64,000 nucleotides of DNA from Algoriphagus sp. (lineage in GTDB: Bacteria > Bacteroidota > Bacteroidia > Cytophagales > Cyclobacteriaceae): NCBI RefSeq assembly GCF_030694375.1, contig NZ_JAUXYL010000038.1, positions 310,001-374,000 on the forward strand. The letters run 5' to 3'. Position numbers and translations under genes: made by a program. The notes beneath the pieces were generated by a model. It saw only the letters and a list, made by a program, of their open reading frames with translations, ran no database searches and was not told where the DNA came from. Positions 36,708 to 46,625 of this stretch are shown here, one piece after another (the first letter of the stretch is position 1; each line of letters opens with the position of its first letter).

Positions 36708-37121
36708 ATGTCATCGTTTAATGAAAATAATGGAAGCAACCCTTCCAATGAAAAATATATTCCCGGAACCTGCAATATGGGGAGAGAGGAAATCAAAAGG
36801 CGAAAAGCAAGTGGATGGACAGGGTTGGTACTAACGGTAATTACCATTTCTCTCTTATTATGGTTCAGTGCACCTCACTGGATGCGACTTGTAGTTTTCA
36901 TTCCGGCAGTAATGGGAGCAACAGGATTCATACAGGCGTACAATAAGTTCTGCGTGTATTTCGGATTTGGGCACATGTTCAATTTAGGAGAGGTGGGGAA
37001 AACAGATACCATCGATCAAAAAGAATTCAGGGTGAAAGACAGAGCAAGAGCCTGGCAATTGCTTGCCTATGCTTTTGGTACAGGATTGATTATTACTGTA
37101 ATCGTTTATCTCCTGCCCTGA
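36708..37121 (+). CDS. Hypothetical membrane protein with two or three TM segments
   Basis: A 137-residue protein from the ATG at 36708 (MSSFNENNGSN); a longer frame from 36636 would overlap the upstream gene. Hydrophobic segments are TGLVLTVITISLLLWF, MRLVVFIPAVMGATGFI and LLAYAFGTGLIITVIVYLLP. Between them is a conserved-looking CVYFGFGHMFNLGE. I do not recognise a named family. It is part of the ArsR-linked row. Confidence 0.65.
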   Translation: MSSFNENNGSNPSNEKYIPGTCNMGREEIKRRKASGWTGLVLTVITISLLLWFSAPHWMRLVVFIPAVMGATGFIQAYNKFCVYFGFGHMFNLGEVGKTDTIDQKEFRVKDRARAWQLLAYAFGTGLIITVIVYLLP

Positions 37122-37232
37122 TTTTGATCGGATATAAACCAGGTAAGTGAACTACTTGGCAGTTCTTGCTTGAGCATCATGCTTAAGTATAGAATTTATG
37201 GAAATGAAATTCATTTAGTAAACAAAACCATC

Positions 37233-37610
37233 ATGGAAAAGCAAACAAAGAGTAAAACAAGAAAAATTGCCGCATGGGTGATAATTGGACTAGTGGGTGC
37301 GTTGGTTATTATGAGCGCCACCATGAAACTGACACACGCTGAAGAATTGGTAACTAATTTCACTAAATGGGGATTGATTGATAACCTCACGTTTATAGGA
37401 ATTGGCGAATTGATTTTCATCATTTTATTTATTATTCCCAGAACATCCTCCCTTGGGTTTCTTTTGTTAACCGCCCACTTTGGTGGAGCCATTGCCACTC
37501 ATCTACAACATGAGGAATCGTTTATAATGCCTGCCATTATTTTGACTGTGATCTGGATTGGTAATTACCTGCGCAATCCCGAAATGCTGGCAAGTTTTAC
37601 GAAAAAATAA
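37233..37610 (+). CDS. DoxX-like membrane protein
   Basis: A 125-residue protein with four hydrophobic segments, including IAAWVIIGLVGALVIMSATM and LTFIGIGELIFIILFIIP, and AHFGGAIATHL, typical of DoxX-like proteins. I start at ATG 37233 (MEKQTKSKTRK). DoxX homologues often accompany oxidoreductases and quinone-linked reactions. Its stop overlaps the next start by one base (TAATG). Confidence 0.82.
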   Translation: MEKQTKSKTRKIAAWVIIGLVGALVIMSATMKLTHAEELVTNFTKWGLIDNLTFIGIGELIFIILFIIPRTSSLGFLLLTAHFGGAIATHLQHEESFIMPAIILTVIWIGNYLRNPEMLASFTKK

Positions 37611-38275
37611 TGGACATAAAAGCAATAGCCGTATTAGGCGCCAATGGCCGAACTGGAATTGAAATTGTAAAACAAGCCCTGGAAAAAGGTTGGGTTGTAA
37701 AAGCATTGGTTCGCGACAAACAAAAAATCAAACTTGCAAATCCCAATCTACAAGTCATTGAAGGAAATCCTATGCGTATAGATGATGTGAGGAAAGTTAT
37801 CAAGGAAACACATGCCATCTTTGTTGCGCTCAACATTGGAAGGAAATCTGACCTGCCTTGGGCAAAAGTGACTTCGCCACTTGATTTATTGTATACAAGT
37901 ATGAAAAATATAATTTTCGCAATGAATGAAAACGGTGTAAAGCGGGTGATAACTGTTTCAGCCTGGGGAACAGGCGATAGCTACAAAGAAACAAATTGGA
38001 TATTTAAATTTCTTATCAAAAAGACCAACGTTGGTGTAGCCTACGCAGGTCATGAAGATCAGGAAAGAGTACTTCGTACAAGCGGACTGAAATGGACATC
38101 TGTTCGACCGGTTGGCCTTAGCAGCAGTGAAAAGCAGAAGCAAGTTCGGGTAAGCATTAAAGGCGATAAAAAACTAAACATGACCATCAGCCGAAAAGAT
38201 GTTGCCCGCTTTATGCTGGACATTGTTGATGATGAAAAGTATTACCAGCAAGAACTTTCTATTTCATCAGAATGA
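37610..38275 (+). CDS. NAD(P)-binding oxidoreductase, SDR-a type
   Basis: A 221-residue protein: IAVLGANGRTGIEIVKQALE (GxxGxxG), VKALVRDKQK and GVKRVITVSAWGTG, the atypical SDR/NmrA pattern. It is coupled to the DoxX gene by a TAATG overlap, so the two are probably made together. It is similar in type to the product of 34551 but not a close copy. Confidence 0.85.
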   Translation: MDIKAIAVLGANGRTGIEIVKQALEKGWVVKALVRDKQKIKLANPNLQVIEGNPMRIDDVRKVIKETHAIFVALNIGRKSDLPWAKVTSPLDLLYTSMKNIIFAMNENGVKRVITVSAWGTGDSYKETNWIFKFLIKKTNVGVAYAGHEDQERVLRTSGLKWTSVRPVGLSSSEKQKQVRVSIKGDKKLNMTISRKDVARFMLDIVDDEKYYQQELSISSE

Positions 38276-38332
38276 CTTTATCCGGTAGCGGAGTAACGTG
38301 CGTCCGATTTAAATTCCCTTTTGAATTGTAAA

Positions 38333-39241
38333 ATGAACCGATCAGACTTTATAAAAATAATGGGAGCAGCAACAATAGGTTTTGGGACTTCAAATGTAAA
38401 GAGCTGGGCCAATTCGATAACCGGCTTACCCGAACAGGAAGTAACCCTTCCGGTTCTTTTTACTTCGCACGGAAACCCAATGGACATACACCTTCCTCAT
38501 AAAGCGAATCCTTTTTTAACTTATCTTTTTGATTTAGGTGTTGACTTACGAAAAAAATATCCAAAAGAAATTAAAGCCATATTGGTAGTATCAGCACACT
38601 GGTGTACCAAAGGCACATACGTAAATGTTTCTCCGTGGCCGGAAACGATTTACGATTTTTACGGTTTCCCTCCCGAATATTACACTATAAAATACATGGC
38701 TCCAGGTGCTCCGGAATTTGCCAAAAATGTAGCAGAAGCCATCCCTGCAATTAGAACTACAACCGAATGGGGTTTCGATCATGGCAATTGGCCCATGCTT
38801 CGTCATCTTTTCCCAGATGCCAATGTACCGGTTTTTCAGATGAGCATTGATTATTATCAATCTCCTCAATACCACTATGAGTTAGCAGTTCAACTGAAGA
38901 AATTAAGAACGAAGGGTGTTTTGATTATCGGCAGCGGTTCCGTTGTTCATAATCTTCAATTGGCAAGTTCCAGACTTTTCAAAGGCGATAAAACCTTGTA
39001 TGGATGGGATAAGGAATTTGATGAATGGATAAAACAGAGAGTGGTGGACCGCGACATAAAAAGTTTGATGAATTATGAAAAAACAAAATTTGGAAAAATG
39101 GCTGCCCCGACTCCCGATCATTATGTGCCGCTAATTTATTCTATGGCTATGCTGAATACCAACGATACTATAGAGCACACCTATGAAAGTCTTTTGCCTG
39201 CATTTAGCGACCGTAGTTTCATCATTGAATCAACCCATTAA
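38333..39241 (+). CDS. DODA-type extradiol ring-opening dioxygenase
   Basis: A 302-residue class III extradiol dioxygenase (LigB/YgiD-like). Probable metal ligands are the histidines in LFTSHGNPMD, LVVSAHWC and GSGSVVHNLQ; FDHGNWPMLRHLFPDA is the family's substrate-side motif. The start MNRSDFIKIMGAATIGFG resembles a Tat signal lacking the second arginine, so export is uncertain. The family opens catechol-type rings such as DOPA. It stands in an oxidoreductase cluster, which suggests processing of an aromatic or quinone compound. Confidence 0.85.
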   Translation: MNRSDFIKIMGAATIGFGTSNVKSWANSITGLPEQEVTLPVLFTSHGNPMDIHLPHKANPFLTYLFDLGVDLRKKYPKEIKAILVVSAHWCTKGTYVNVSPWPETIYDFYGFPPEYYTIKYMAPGAPEFAKNVAEAIPAIRTTTEWGFDHGNWPMLRHLFPDANVPVFQMSIDYYQSPQYHYELAVQLKKLRTKGVLIIGSGSVVHNLQLASSRLFKGDKTLYGWDKEFDEWIKQRVVDRDIKSLMNYEKTKFGKMAAPTPDHYVPLIYSMAMLNTNDTIEHTYESLLPAFSDRSFIIESTH

Positions 39242-39254
39242 ACAATAGTATAAC

Positions 39255-39743
39255 ATGACCTTACATTATGATTTTGAGCTTCCAAAAAGAACAGGAGCCA
39301 AACCAACTACCACACCGAGCAATCCTCACATGCAATTGGATCAACAACCAAAAGACAGAAAGCTGGTGGATGAACTCATTGGTTGGGCATTCTCGCTTCC
39401 TGATATTTCAAAGGAGTATAGCAAAATCTCTGTACCCGGAGCACAGGCCATGTGTATGTCAGAAGAAAAAATGTGCACACATTGTAATGCTTTTATGGTT
39501 GAAACGGAATTTGCGCATTTTCATCCTGCTCCGGATGGCAGTATGCACTTAGGCCTCCCGCAGCGTGATGTAAAAAAAGTAATTGAACTGGGTTGGGGCG
39601 AATTGCATCCTGTAGTGCATAAAGGATGGTTGCCGCCAAACTTCATAATGGTTTACGCGCCCAGAAACGAAGAGGAGGCCGATGAGATTAAAAAAATTAT
39701 TTTTCGCTCCTACCAATTTGCAATAGGTGAAATAAGCGATTAA
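39255..39743 (+). CDS. Luciferase-family (DUF5519-like) protein
   Basis: A 162-residue protein. The core EFAHFHPAPDGSMHLGLP and later ELGWGELHPV fit the family annotated as luciferase/DUF5519, which binds small ligands and is often found beside oxidoreductases. MCTHCNAFMVE contributes a Cys pair. It lies 13 nt after the dioxygenase and is probably translated with it. Confidence 0.75.
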   Translation: MTLHYDFELPKRTGAKPTTTPSNPHMQLDQQPKDRKLVDELIGWAFSLPDISKEYSKISVPGAQAMCMSEEKMCTHCNAFMVETEFAHFHPAPDGSMHLGLPQRDVKKVIELGWGELHPVVHKGWLPPNFIMVYAPRNEEEADEIKKIIFRSYQFAIGEISD

Positions 39744-39795
39744 TGAGGCGAAGTTTGGGTCAGTAAAAATAAATTCTACTAAAAAAAAATTAACC

Positions 39796-40227
39796 ATGCA
39801 CGAAAATGATTTTCAAATATTGAAGCACGCCATCGAAAACATGATGCCTGCTAACAAAATACTCGGTTTAAAAATAGTTGAGATTACAGCAGGCTCGGTT
39901 CATATTCATGTTCCATTCAAAGAAGAGTTTATTGGTGATTTTATACAAGGCCGCTGGCATGGAGGTATTCTGGCCGCCATTGCCGATACTGCCGGAGGAG
40001 TGGCCGGGGCAACGGCTTTACATTCACCCAATGACAGGCTGAACACCATTGATATGCGCATTGATTATTTACATGCAGCCGTTAAGGCGGATGTACAAGC
40101 AAAAGCACGAATAATTAAACAAGGGAAGACAATCATTAAGGTTGATGTAGAATTGTTTCAGCCCGATAATAAAGAACCGGTCGCCCTCGCAAGATGTGTG
40201 TATAGCGCATTAAGGAGTGAATCTTAA
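39796..40227 (+). CDS. PaaI-type hotdog-fold thioesterase
   Basis: A 143-residue hotdog-fold protein: VPFKEEFIGDFIQGRWHGGI with the catalytic-region HGG, ADTAGGVAGATAL, and NTIDMRIDYLHAA. PaaI-type thioesterases hydrolyse aryl- and acyl-CoA esters. Last gene of the ArsR-linked row; 94 nt separate it from the tetR promoter. Confidence 0.88.
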   Translation: MHENDFQILKHAIENMMPANKILGLKIVEITAGSVHIHVPFKEEFIGDFIQGRWHGGILAAIADTAGGVAGATALHSPNDRLNTIDMRIDYLHAAVKADVQAKARIIKQGKTIIKVDVELFQPDNKEPVALARCVYSALRSES

Positions 40228-40321
40228 CATGAGCCGCTCAAATTTATGCAAAAATCAGCTTGTTTGAGCTAAACTCCCCAACCGAAAGAATTCTTAAAAG
40301 AGTGGGTTTAAAAAAAATGTA

Positions 40322-40357
40322 TATCTTTGCACTCGACCAAAAAACTAATTTGGTCGA
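40322..40357 (+). promoter_or_regulatory. tetR promoter -7 element and operator 1
   Basis: TATCTTTG (40322-40329) fits TAnnTTTG. The inverted repeat tcgaccaaa / tttggtcga (40333-40341 and 40349-40357, spacer 7) lies four bases after it, so a bound repressor would block its own promoter. Confidence 0.8.
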
Positions 40358-40378
40358 TAAATAGTTTGGGAAGAAACA

Positions 40379-40972
40379 ATGGAAACAACAATGGACATTA
40401 AAGACGATGTAAGTGAGGTCATCCTAAATTCCGCTAAAACCATCTTTGCCAGATATGGTTTTAAGAAAACCACAATGGATGAAATAGCTCATGCTTCAAG
40501 AAAAGGCAAAAGTTCCATCTATCATTACTTCAAAAGCAAAGAAGATATTTTCAAGGCAATCGTTGAAAAGGAATCGGATGTGTTAAGTGCTGCCATAGCA
40601 AAAGCAATCAATGCAGAAACTACCTCTGAAAAAAAAATACGGGCTTATGTTTTAACAAGAATGAAAGTTATTAACAAATTAACCAATCTATACAGTGCTT
40701 TAAAAGATGAATATCTGGAGCATTACAGTTTCATTGAAAATGTCAGAGTGAAGTATGACACCGAAGAGGTTAACACCATCAAAGGAATATTGAAGACGGG
40801 TGTTGAAGAAGGTGATTTTAAAATAGAAGACATCAACCTCACCGCCTTTGCCCTGGTCACAGCACTGAAGGGTTTAGAATATCCTTTATTCATTAAAAAC
40901 AATTATGCAAAAACAGAAAATCGGTTTGAAGGATTGCTGAACGTGCTTTTTTATGGAATCATAGCGAGGTAA
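40379..40972 (+). CDS. TetR/AcrR family repressor
   Basis: A 197-residue TetR-type regulator. The helix-turn-helix is at residues 30-55 (GFKKTTMDEIAHASRKGKSS then IYHYFKSKEDIFKAI), followed by an all-helical ligand domain. It precedes an RND efflux operon by 65 nt. The same operator stands before and after the gene, so it likely represses both itself and the efflux genes until an inducer binds. Confidence 0.92.
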   Translation: METTMDIKDDVSEVILNSAKTIFARYGFKKTTMDEIAHASRKGKSSIYHYFKSKEDIFKAIVEKESDVLSAAIAKAINAETTSEKKIRAYVLTRMKVINKLTNLYSALKDEYLEHYSFIENVRVKYDTEEVNTIKGILKTGVEEGDFKIEDINLTAFALVTALKGLEYPLFIKNNYAKTENRFEGLLNVLFYGIIAR

Positions 40973-40990
40973 TTTTTTTTTAACCCATTA

Positions 40991-41015
40991 TCGACCAAAA
41001 AACTAAAATAGTCTA
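40991..41015 (+). promoter_or_regulatory. Operator 2 before the RND operon
   Basis: The first arm and spacer tcgaccaaaaaactaa repeat operator 1 exactly; the second arm (aatagtcta) is degenerate. It lies between tetR and the adaptor gene. Confidence 0.75.
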
Positions 41016-41037
41016 ATTGTAATTAATAGAACTAACA

Positions 41038-42078
41038 ATGAATATGAAAGTCAATAAACTGCACATCGCTCTTTGGTTTTCCGTTATCCTGGCCGGATGC
41101 TCGTCAGGAGAGAATACATCATCGGAAAGTGCGAAGCACATTTCCCTTAATGTTAAAACAGAAGAAGTAATTCAATTTAAAGGAAGCCATACAGTTGGGT
41201 ATTCCGGGGTTGTGGTGCCAAAGAAAAATACACCACTCAGTTTCTCGGTGCCGGGAACCGTTTCGAAAATAGCAGTAGAAGAAGGACAGCAGGTAAACAA
41301 AGGCCAGTTGCTGGCACAACTAAATCCATCGACTATGGAGAACACCTACCAGATGGCATTTCAAAAATTACAACAGGCACAGGATGCGTATAACCGGTTA
41401 ATGCCGATGCATGAAAATGGTACCCTGTCTGAAATAAAATGGGTGGAGGTAGAAACAGGATTAAGTCAGGCAAAATCGGCTACAGCCATTGCAAAAAAAG
41501 GACTTGACGATACAAAACTATATGCTTTTACAGCGGGTGTGATAGGTAAAAAATCGATTCAGGAGGGAGAGAATGTATTTCCAAATATTACAGTTTTTGA
41601 ATTATTCGACATCAGTAAAGTATATGTAAAAATTCCCGTACCAGAAGATGAGATCAGTTCGTTCAAAAAGGGAGATCAGGCCATCATTACTGTTGGAGCT
41701 ATCTCTAAAACAATCACCGGTATTGTAAGAGAAATTGGTGTTTCGGCTGATATATTTTCACACTCCTATCCGGTAAGACTTGAAGTTGACAATTCTGATT
41801 TAGCCATTAAGCCGGGTATGGTTTGTACAGTCAACTTTGCAACCCAAAACAAGGCGACCGGTGTTCTTATCTCTAACAAAGCAATGCAGCAGGATTTACA
41901 AGGGACGCAGTTTGTATATGTGATAGAAAATAACACGGCTCAAAAGCGAGCGGTGAAAACCATTGCTTTAATCGACCAAAAAATTCTGGTCAGCGGAAAT
42001 TTGAAAGAAGGTGATAAAATCATTGTGGCAGGGCAAGACAAACTTCGCCAGGGCTCACAGGTAAACATTATAAAATAG
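41038..42078 (+). CDS. RND efflux periplasmic adaptor (lipoprotein)
   Basis: A 346-residue membrane-fusion protein. The signal ends in a lipobox (LAGCSSGEN), so it is lipid-anchored on the periplasmic side. The biotinyl-lipoyl-like half-motifs are SFSVPGTVSKIAVEEGQQVN and AGVIGKKSIQEGENV, with a helical hairpin between them. It links the inner-membrane pump to the outer-membrane channel encoded next. Confidence 0.93.
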   Translation: MNMKVNKLHIALWFSVILAGCSSGENTSSESAKHISLNVKTEEVIQFKGSHTVGYSGVVVPKKNTPLSFSVPGTVSKIAVEEGQQVNKGQLLAQLNPSTMENTYQMAFQKLQQAQDAYNRLMPMHENGTLSEIKWVEVETGLSQAKSATAIAKKGLDDTKLYAFTAGVIGKKSIQEGENVFPNITVFELFDISKVYVKIPVPEDEISSFKKGDQAIITVGAISKTITGIVREIGVSADIFSHSYPVRLEVDNSDLAIKPGMVCTVNFATQNKATGVLISNKAMQQDLQGTQFVYVIENNTAQKRAVKTIALIDQKILVSGNLKEGDKIIVAGQDKLRQGSQVNIIK

Positions 42079-42082
42079 CATC

Positions 42083-45000
42083 ATGACGACACATAAGTTT
42101 AATGTCATAGAATTGGCTATGAGGTATAAGCAAATAGCCATTACCATAACAAGTCTGTTGGTGTTGTTTGGTATATTTTCTCTTTGGGTAATGCCCCGAA
42201 ATGAATTTCCTGAGTTCATCATTCGACAGGGATTGATCATCGGTGTATTTCCGGGGGCTACTTCCGAACAGGTGGAAGACCAATTAGCCACCAAAGTGGA
42301 AAGTTTTCTTTACGGTTTTAAAGAAGTAAACCGGGAGAAAACGTATTCCATATCCAGAGAAGGAATGTTGGTTGTGTTTGTGGAAGTAAACAACAACGTA
42401 AAAGACCCTGATGGCTTTTGGGATAAAATAAAATTCGGCCTCAGCGAATTAAAATTACAGTTGCCACCGCAGGTACTTGCGCTGATTGCCAACAATGATT
42501 TTGGCGATACAGCCGCTTTGCTACTTACCATACAATCAGAAAGCAAAACCTATAAAGAGCTGGAGAAAGAATTGAAAATTATCGAAACGGAATTGCGAAA
42601 AATAAAGGCCGTTTCTAAAGTAAAACACTACGGAATTCAACAGGAACAGATAGCCATTTATCTGGATAATGCTAAACTGGCTTATTACGGTGTGCGTCCT
42701 ATTACGGTGCTTGCCGCCATGCAATTGGAGGGTGCTGTGTATTACGGTGGCGAACTCAATAATTCAGAATTGATTACACCGATACATATTCCAGCAAATT
42801 TCAAATCGGAAGAAGACATTAAAAACCAAATCGTGTATGCCGATCCTGCTGGTAACATCATCCGGATGAAAGATATTGCTACTGTAGTTAGAAAATATAA
42901 GGAACCTGACTCTTTCATAAAAAACAATGGGGCAAAAAGCTTGCTGGTGTCATTGGAAATGCAACCTGGCAACAACATTGTTGATTTTGGGAAACAGGTG
43001 GATCAATCCCTCGCTTCCATCCGGACTAAAATTTCTTCTGATGTAAATCTGGATAAGATTGCTGATATGCCAACAGCCGTAGATCGTTCCATTATTCATT
43101 TCCTGAAAGAATTTTTCATTGCTATTATCGCTGTGATCATCGTTACGATGTTGTTATTGCCTTTACGGGTAGCTGCGGTTGCCGGCGTAACGATCCCCAT
43201 TACCATTTTTATAACCGTAGGCATTTTATATTTATTAGGTGTTGAACTACACACCGTTTCGCTTGCAGGATTAATCGTTGTATTAGGCATGGTGGTGGAT
43301 AATGCCATTGTTGTTATTGATAGTCATGTAGAAAAATTAGATCATGGCGAAACGCCCTGGGATGCTGCCTGGAAAAGTGCGACAGAACTTTTTGTTCCGG
43401 TATTTTCTGCTACCCTTGCCATTATCGCTACCTATGTTCCTTTGGTATTTTTCTTATCTGGAATGACCGGTGATTTTGTTGGTTCTCTGCCTGTTACCAT
43501 TGGTGTGGCCTTGTTTACGTCTATGCTGGTGGCCTACTTTCTGGTTCCTTACATGAGCTATGTATTTATCAAAAAAGGAGTCAGGAAAGGAGAAGCGGAA
43601 GAAGCAAAAGCCGATAAGAAGTCACTACTCGATTGGGTGCAACAGTTTTATAATAGCACACTCGAAAGTGCCTTCAGAGGACCAAAGCTGACCATGCTGG
43701 TAGGCTTACTCTCCATTTTATTAGGCGGAGCAATCATGGCACTGTTGCCACGACAGTTATTTCCAAAAGTGGAGAGGAATCAGTTTGCCGTAGAAATTTA
43801 TCTACCGGAAGGATACACACTTGCCCAAACAGTTGCTGTTGCCGATAGTATGGAGGTATTGCTCATGAGTGATAGTCGGGTGGTTAATGTAGCCTCCTTC
43901 ATGGGTACCAGCTCACCACGTTTCCACACTACCTACGCACCTAATTTCCCATCAAAAAATTATGCGCAGTTGGTAGTCAATACCATAACAGCCGACGATG
44001 CCGTGGCAATATTGGATGAATATGAAGCAAAACGCAATATTTTTCCAAATGCCTATGTGCGCATGAAACAATTGGATATGCTGAGCACAACCGCTCCGAT
44101 TGAAGTACGGATTTCCGGTAACAACATTGATTCCATAAAAGCCATCGCTGAAAATGTAAAAAGTATAATGCAACAAAACGATGCTGTTATATGGGCGCGT
44201 ACGGATTATCTTAATAAAAGGCAGGGTGTGCGTGTAGATGTGAATGATGAACTCGCCAACCGGTTAGGGTTGACCCGAGGACTAATCGCCTCTTCAATAG
44301 CATCTGGTTTCTCTGGGATACCTATAGGTACAGTTTGGGAAGGAGATTATCCGGTAGATGTGAAGGTCATTAATCCAATCGATAAAAGAGATGGTTTTGA
44401 TGATATCGAAAATCAAAATGTAACATCCCTGTTTTTGAGTGCCACAGTTCCTGTGCGACAGGTAACTACCATAACCACCGACTGGAGCGAAGGGCAAATT
44501 ATCCGCAGGAACGGTGTACGAACTATTACGGTGCGAGCGGATGTAAAAAGAGGGGTGCTACCTTATAAAATATTAGCTGAACTAAAGCCGGAACTCAAAA
44601 AAATAAAAACAGGTTCCGATGTTCAACTCACGTATGGCGGTGAGGAGGAAAGTGAATTGGAAAATTATACACCGCTGAGCAAAGCCATGCTGGCAGGCGT
44701 AATGTTGATTTATTTTATTTTGCTTTTCCAGTTTAAGCGATCGAGATTAGTCTTTTTAGTGATGCTGACCATGCCTTTAAGTTTTCTGGGTGCGGCTATG
44801 GGTTTAGTACTTACCGGTTATCCTTTTGGGCTTACCTCCTTCCTCGGAATAATGAGCCTTATGGGTATCGTCGTGCGCAATGGCATTATCCTGATTGATT
44901 ATGCTGAAGAGCTCCGCAACAAGAACGGAATGTTATTGGCGGAAGCAGCGGTGGCTGCCGGTAAGCGTAGAATGCGCCCCATATTTCTCACTTCTTTTGC

Positions 45001-45157
45001 GGCTGCCGTTGGCGTGGTGCCGATGATTGTAAGTGGCTCATCTCTTTGGGGGCCTTTAGGTGCTGTAGTTTGCTTTGGACTGCTGATATCCATGATACTT
45101 ACCTTGTATGTGCTGCCTGTGATGTATCATCAATCACTTAAGAAATCAATTGCTTAA
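42083..45157 (+). CDS. RND family efflux permease
   Basis: A 1024-residue inner-membrane RND pump, the usual length. Twelve TM segments are expected: one at the start (ITITSLLVLFGIFSLWV), two blocks of five further on, and two large periplasmic loops. TM4 carries VVLGMVVDNAIVVID, the proton-relay aspartate with Asn at the second position, a common variant. Overlap and spacing (4 nt) tie it to the adaptor. Substrate unknown. Confidence 0.95.
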   Translation: MTTHKFNVIELAMRYKQIAITITSLLVLFGIFSLWVMPRNEFPEFIIRQGLIIGVFPGATSEQVEDQLATKVESFLYGFKEVNREKTYSISREGMLVVFVEVNNNVKDPDGFWDKIKFGLSELKLQLPPQVLALIANNDFGDTAALLLTIQSESKTYKELEKELKIIETELRKIKAVSKVKHYGIQQEQIAIYLDNAKLAYYGVRPITVLAAMQLEGAVYYGGELNNSELITPIHIPANFKSEEDIKNQIVYADPAGNIIRMKDIATVVRKYKEPDSFIKNNGAKSLLVSLEMQPGNNIVDFGKQVDQSLASIRTKISSDVNLDKIADMPTAVDRSIIHFLKEFFIAIIAVIIVTMLLLPLRVAAVAGVTIPITIFITVGILYLLGVELHTVSLAGLIVVLGMVVDNAIVVIDSHVEKLDHGETPWDAAWKSATELFVPVFSATLAIIATYVPLVFFLSGMTGDFVGSLPVTIGVALFTSMLVAYFLVPYMSYVFIKKGVRKGEAEEAKADKKSLLDWVQQFYNSTLESAFRGPKLTMLVGLLSILLGGAIMALLPRQLFPKVERNQFAVEIYLPEGYTLAQTVAVADSMEVLLMSDSRVVNVASFMGTSSPRFHTTYAPNFPSKNYAQLVVNTITADDAVAILDEYEAKRNIFPNAYVRMKQLDMLSTTAPIEVRISGNNIDSIKAIAENVKSIMQQNDAVIWARTDYLNKRQGVRVDVNDELANRLGLTRGLIASSIASGFSGIPIGTVWEGDYPVDVKVINPIDKRDGFDDIENQNVTSLFLSATVPVRQVTTITTDWSEGQIIRRNGVRTITVRADVKRGVLPYKILAELKPELKKIKTGSDVQLTYGGEEESELENYTPLSKAMLAGVMLIYFILLFQFKRSRLVFLVMLTMPLSFLGAAMGLVLTGYPFGLTSFLGIMSLMGIVVRNGIILIDYAEELRNKNGMLLAEAAVAAGKRRMRPIFLTSFAAAVGVVPMIVSGSSLWGPLGAVVCFGLLISMILTLYVLPVMYHQSLKKSIA

Positions 45158-45168
45158 AATTCTTTAGA

Positions 45169-46539
45169 ATGAAAAAGATAATTATCATAGCTGCCACTTT
45201 ATTTCTCATAACAGAAGGATACAGCCAGACAACGCTGAGCCTACAAGAAAGTAAAGACTTGGCGATTAAAAATAATGTACACATTAAAAACAGTGCATTG
45301 GAAATGGAGATGGCTCAGGAGGTAAAGAAAAATGCTTTTACCAACTACTTTCCTAAAGTAAGTGCAACAGCATTTGCTATGCGTGCGATGGACCCCATCA
45401 TTAAATTCAATATGCCGGGAGGAAATTTGCCGGTATATGACGGCAATCCGGCTAACCTCGCAACGGCAACAGAGTTTGCTTATTTTCCAGGTTTAAACCT
45501 CCAGCTTTTAGATAGAGCAACGGTTGGATTACTCAATATAACCCAACCCATTTTTGTTGGTGGAAAAATCAGCAACGGAAATAAACTCGCCCAATTGGGA
45601 GTTGACGTAAAAGAGAAGCAACAACAATTAAGTTTAAATGAAACGCTATTAAAAACAGAACAACAATACTGGCAGATTGTAGTGCTTCAGGAAAAAGAAA
45701 AGACCATCGCACAATATGAAGCGTTGTTAAACGATGTAAGCAAGCAAGTAAAGGATGCCTTCAAATCAGGGTTAATTATTAAAAACGATGCGTTGAAAGT
45801 ACAGATAAAGCAAAGTGAACTTAGAACCAATAAAAGCAAACTGCAAAGCGGCAAGCAGTTAGCGATTAGGCAGTTCTGTCAAACCATCGGTATAGTGTAT
45901 GACTCAGCGCTGGTATTGCAGGAAGATTTGCAAAACATACAATTGCCAAACACTTATTACACCGATATCGAAGCTGCATTACCAAACCGGGCAGAATATC
46001 AGTTGTTGCAGCAATCGGTAAAAGCAGAGCAGTTACAAACTAAAATGAAAAGGGGCGATTATATGCCTCAGTTAGCTGTAGGTGCTGCTGGTTATTCCTT
46101 CAACAGCTATTACGAAGGAACTAATACTACTACCAATGGTTTGGTTTATGGCACAGTGTCTATACCCATTTCCGATTGGTGGGGAGGCTCGCACGCCATC
46201 AAGGAACATAAAATCAAGGAACAAATTGCCGAGAACACTTTCAATGATACCAAAGGTTTATTAAAGCTTCAGATGGAAAAAGCCTGGACTGATGTAAACG
46301 AATCTTATCGTCAAATTATAATGATGGAAGAAACTGTAAAGCAAACCGATGAGAATCTGAAAGTAATGCAGACCAGTTATAACAGTGGTGTTGTCACCCT
46401 TTCGGACTTACTGGAAGCACAAGCACTGCAAACAGAAACTGCTGATAAATTGATTGAAGCCAAAACTCAATATCAACTGGCAATATCAACCTATTTACAA
46501 GTTACCGGTACCAGTAGAGAGGTTAAGAACATGCGTTAA
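45169..46539 (+). CDS. TolC-family outer-membrane channel protein
   Basis: A 456-residue OEP/TolC protein with signal peptide (ending EGYSQ). The two long helical hairpin repeats are visible: LSLQESKDLAIKNNVHIKNS at the start and LPNRAEYQLLQQSVKAEQLQ midway, and TSYNSGVVTLSDLLEAQAL near the end. It completes the tripartite efflux pump, 11 nt after the permease. Confidence 0.93.
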   Translation: MKKIIIIAATLFLITEGYSQTTLSLQESKDLAIKNNVHIKNSALEMEMAQEVKKNAFTNYFPKVSATAFAMRAMDPIIKFNMPGGNLPVYDGNPANLATATEFAYFPGLNLQLLDRATVGLLNITQPIFVGGKISNGNKLAQLGVDVKEKQQQLSLNETLLKTEQQYWQIVVLQEKEKTIAQYEALLNDVSKQVKDAFKSGLIIKNDALKVQIKQSELRTNKSKLQSGKQLAIRQFCQTIGIVYDSALVLQEDLQNIQLPNTYYTDIEAALPNRAEYQLLQQSVKAEQLQTKMKRGDYMPQLAVGAAGYSFNSYYEGTNTTTNGLVYGTVSIPISDWWGGSHAIKEHKIKEQIAENTFNDTKGLLKLQMEKAWTDVNESYRQIIMMEETVKQTDENLKVMQTSYNSGVVTLSDLLEAQALQTETADKLIEAKTQYQLAISTYLQVTGTSREVKNMR

Positions 46540-46625
46540 AGCAATGCTATTTGTACTCAAAAGTAGAAATGGCTAACCATCTGGATTAAATGATAGAATA
46601 GAAATTAATGAATGAATTTTAAAAG

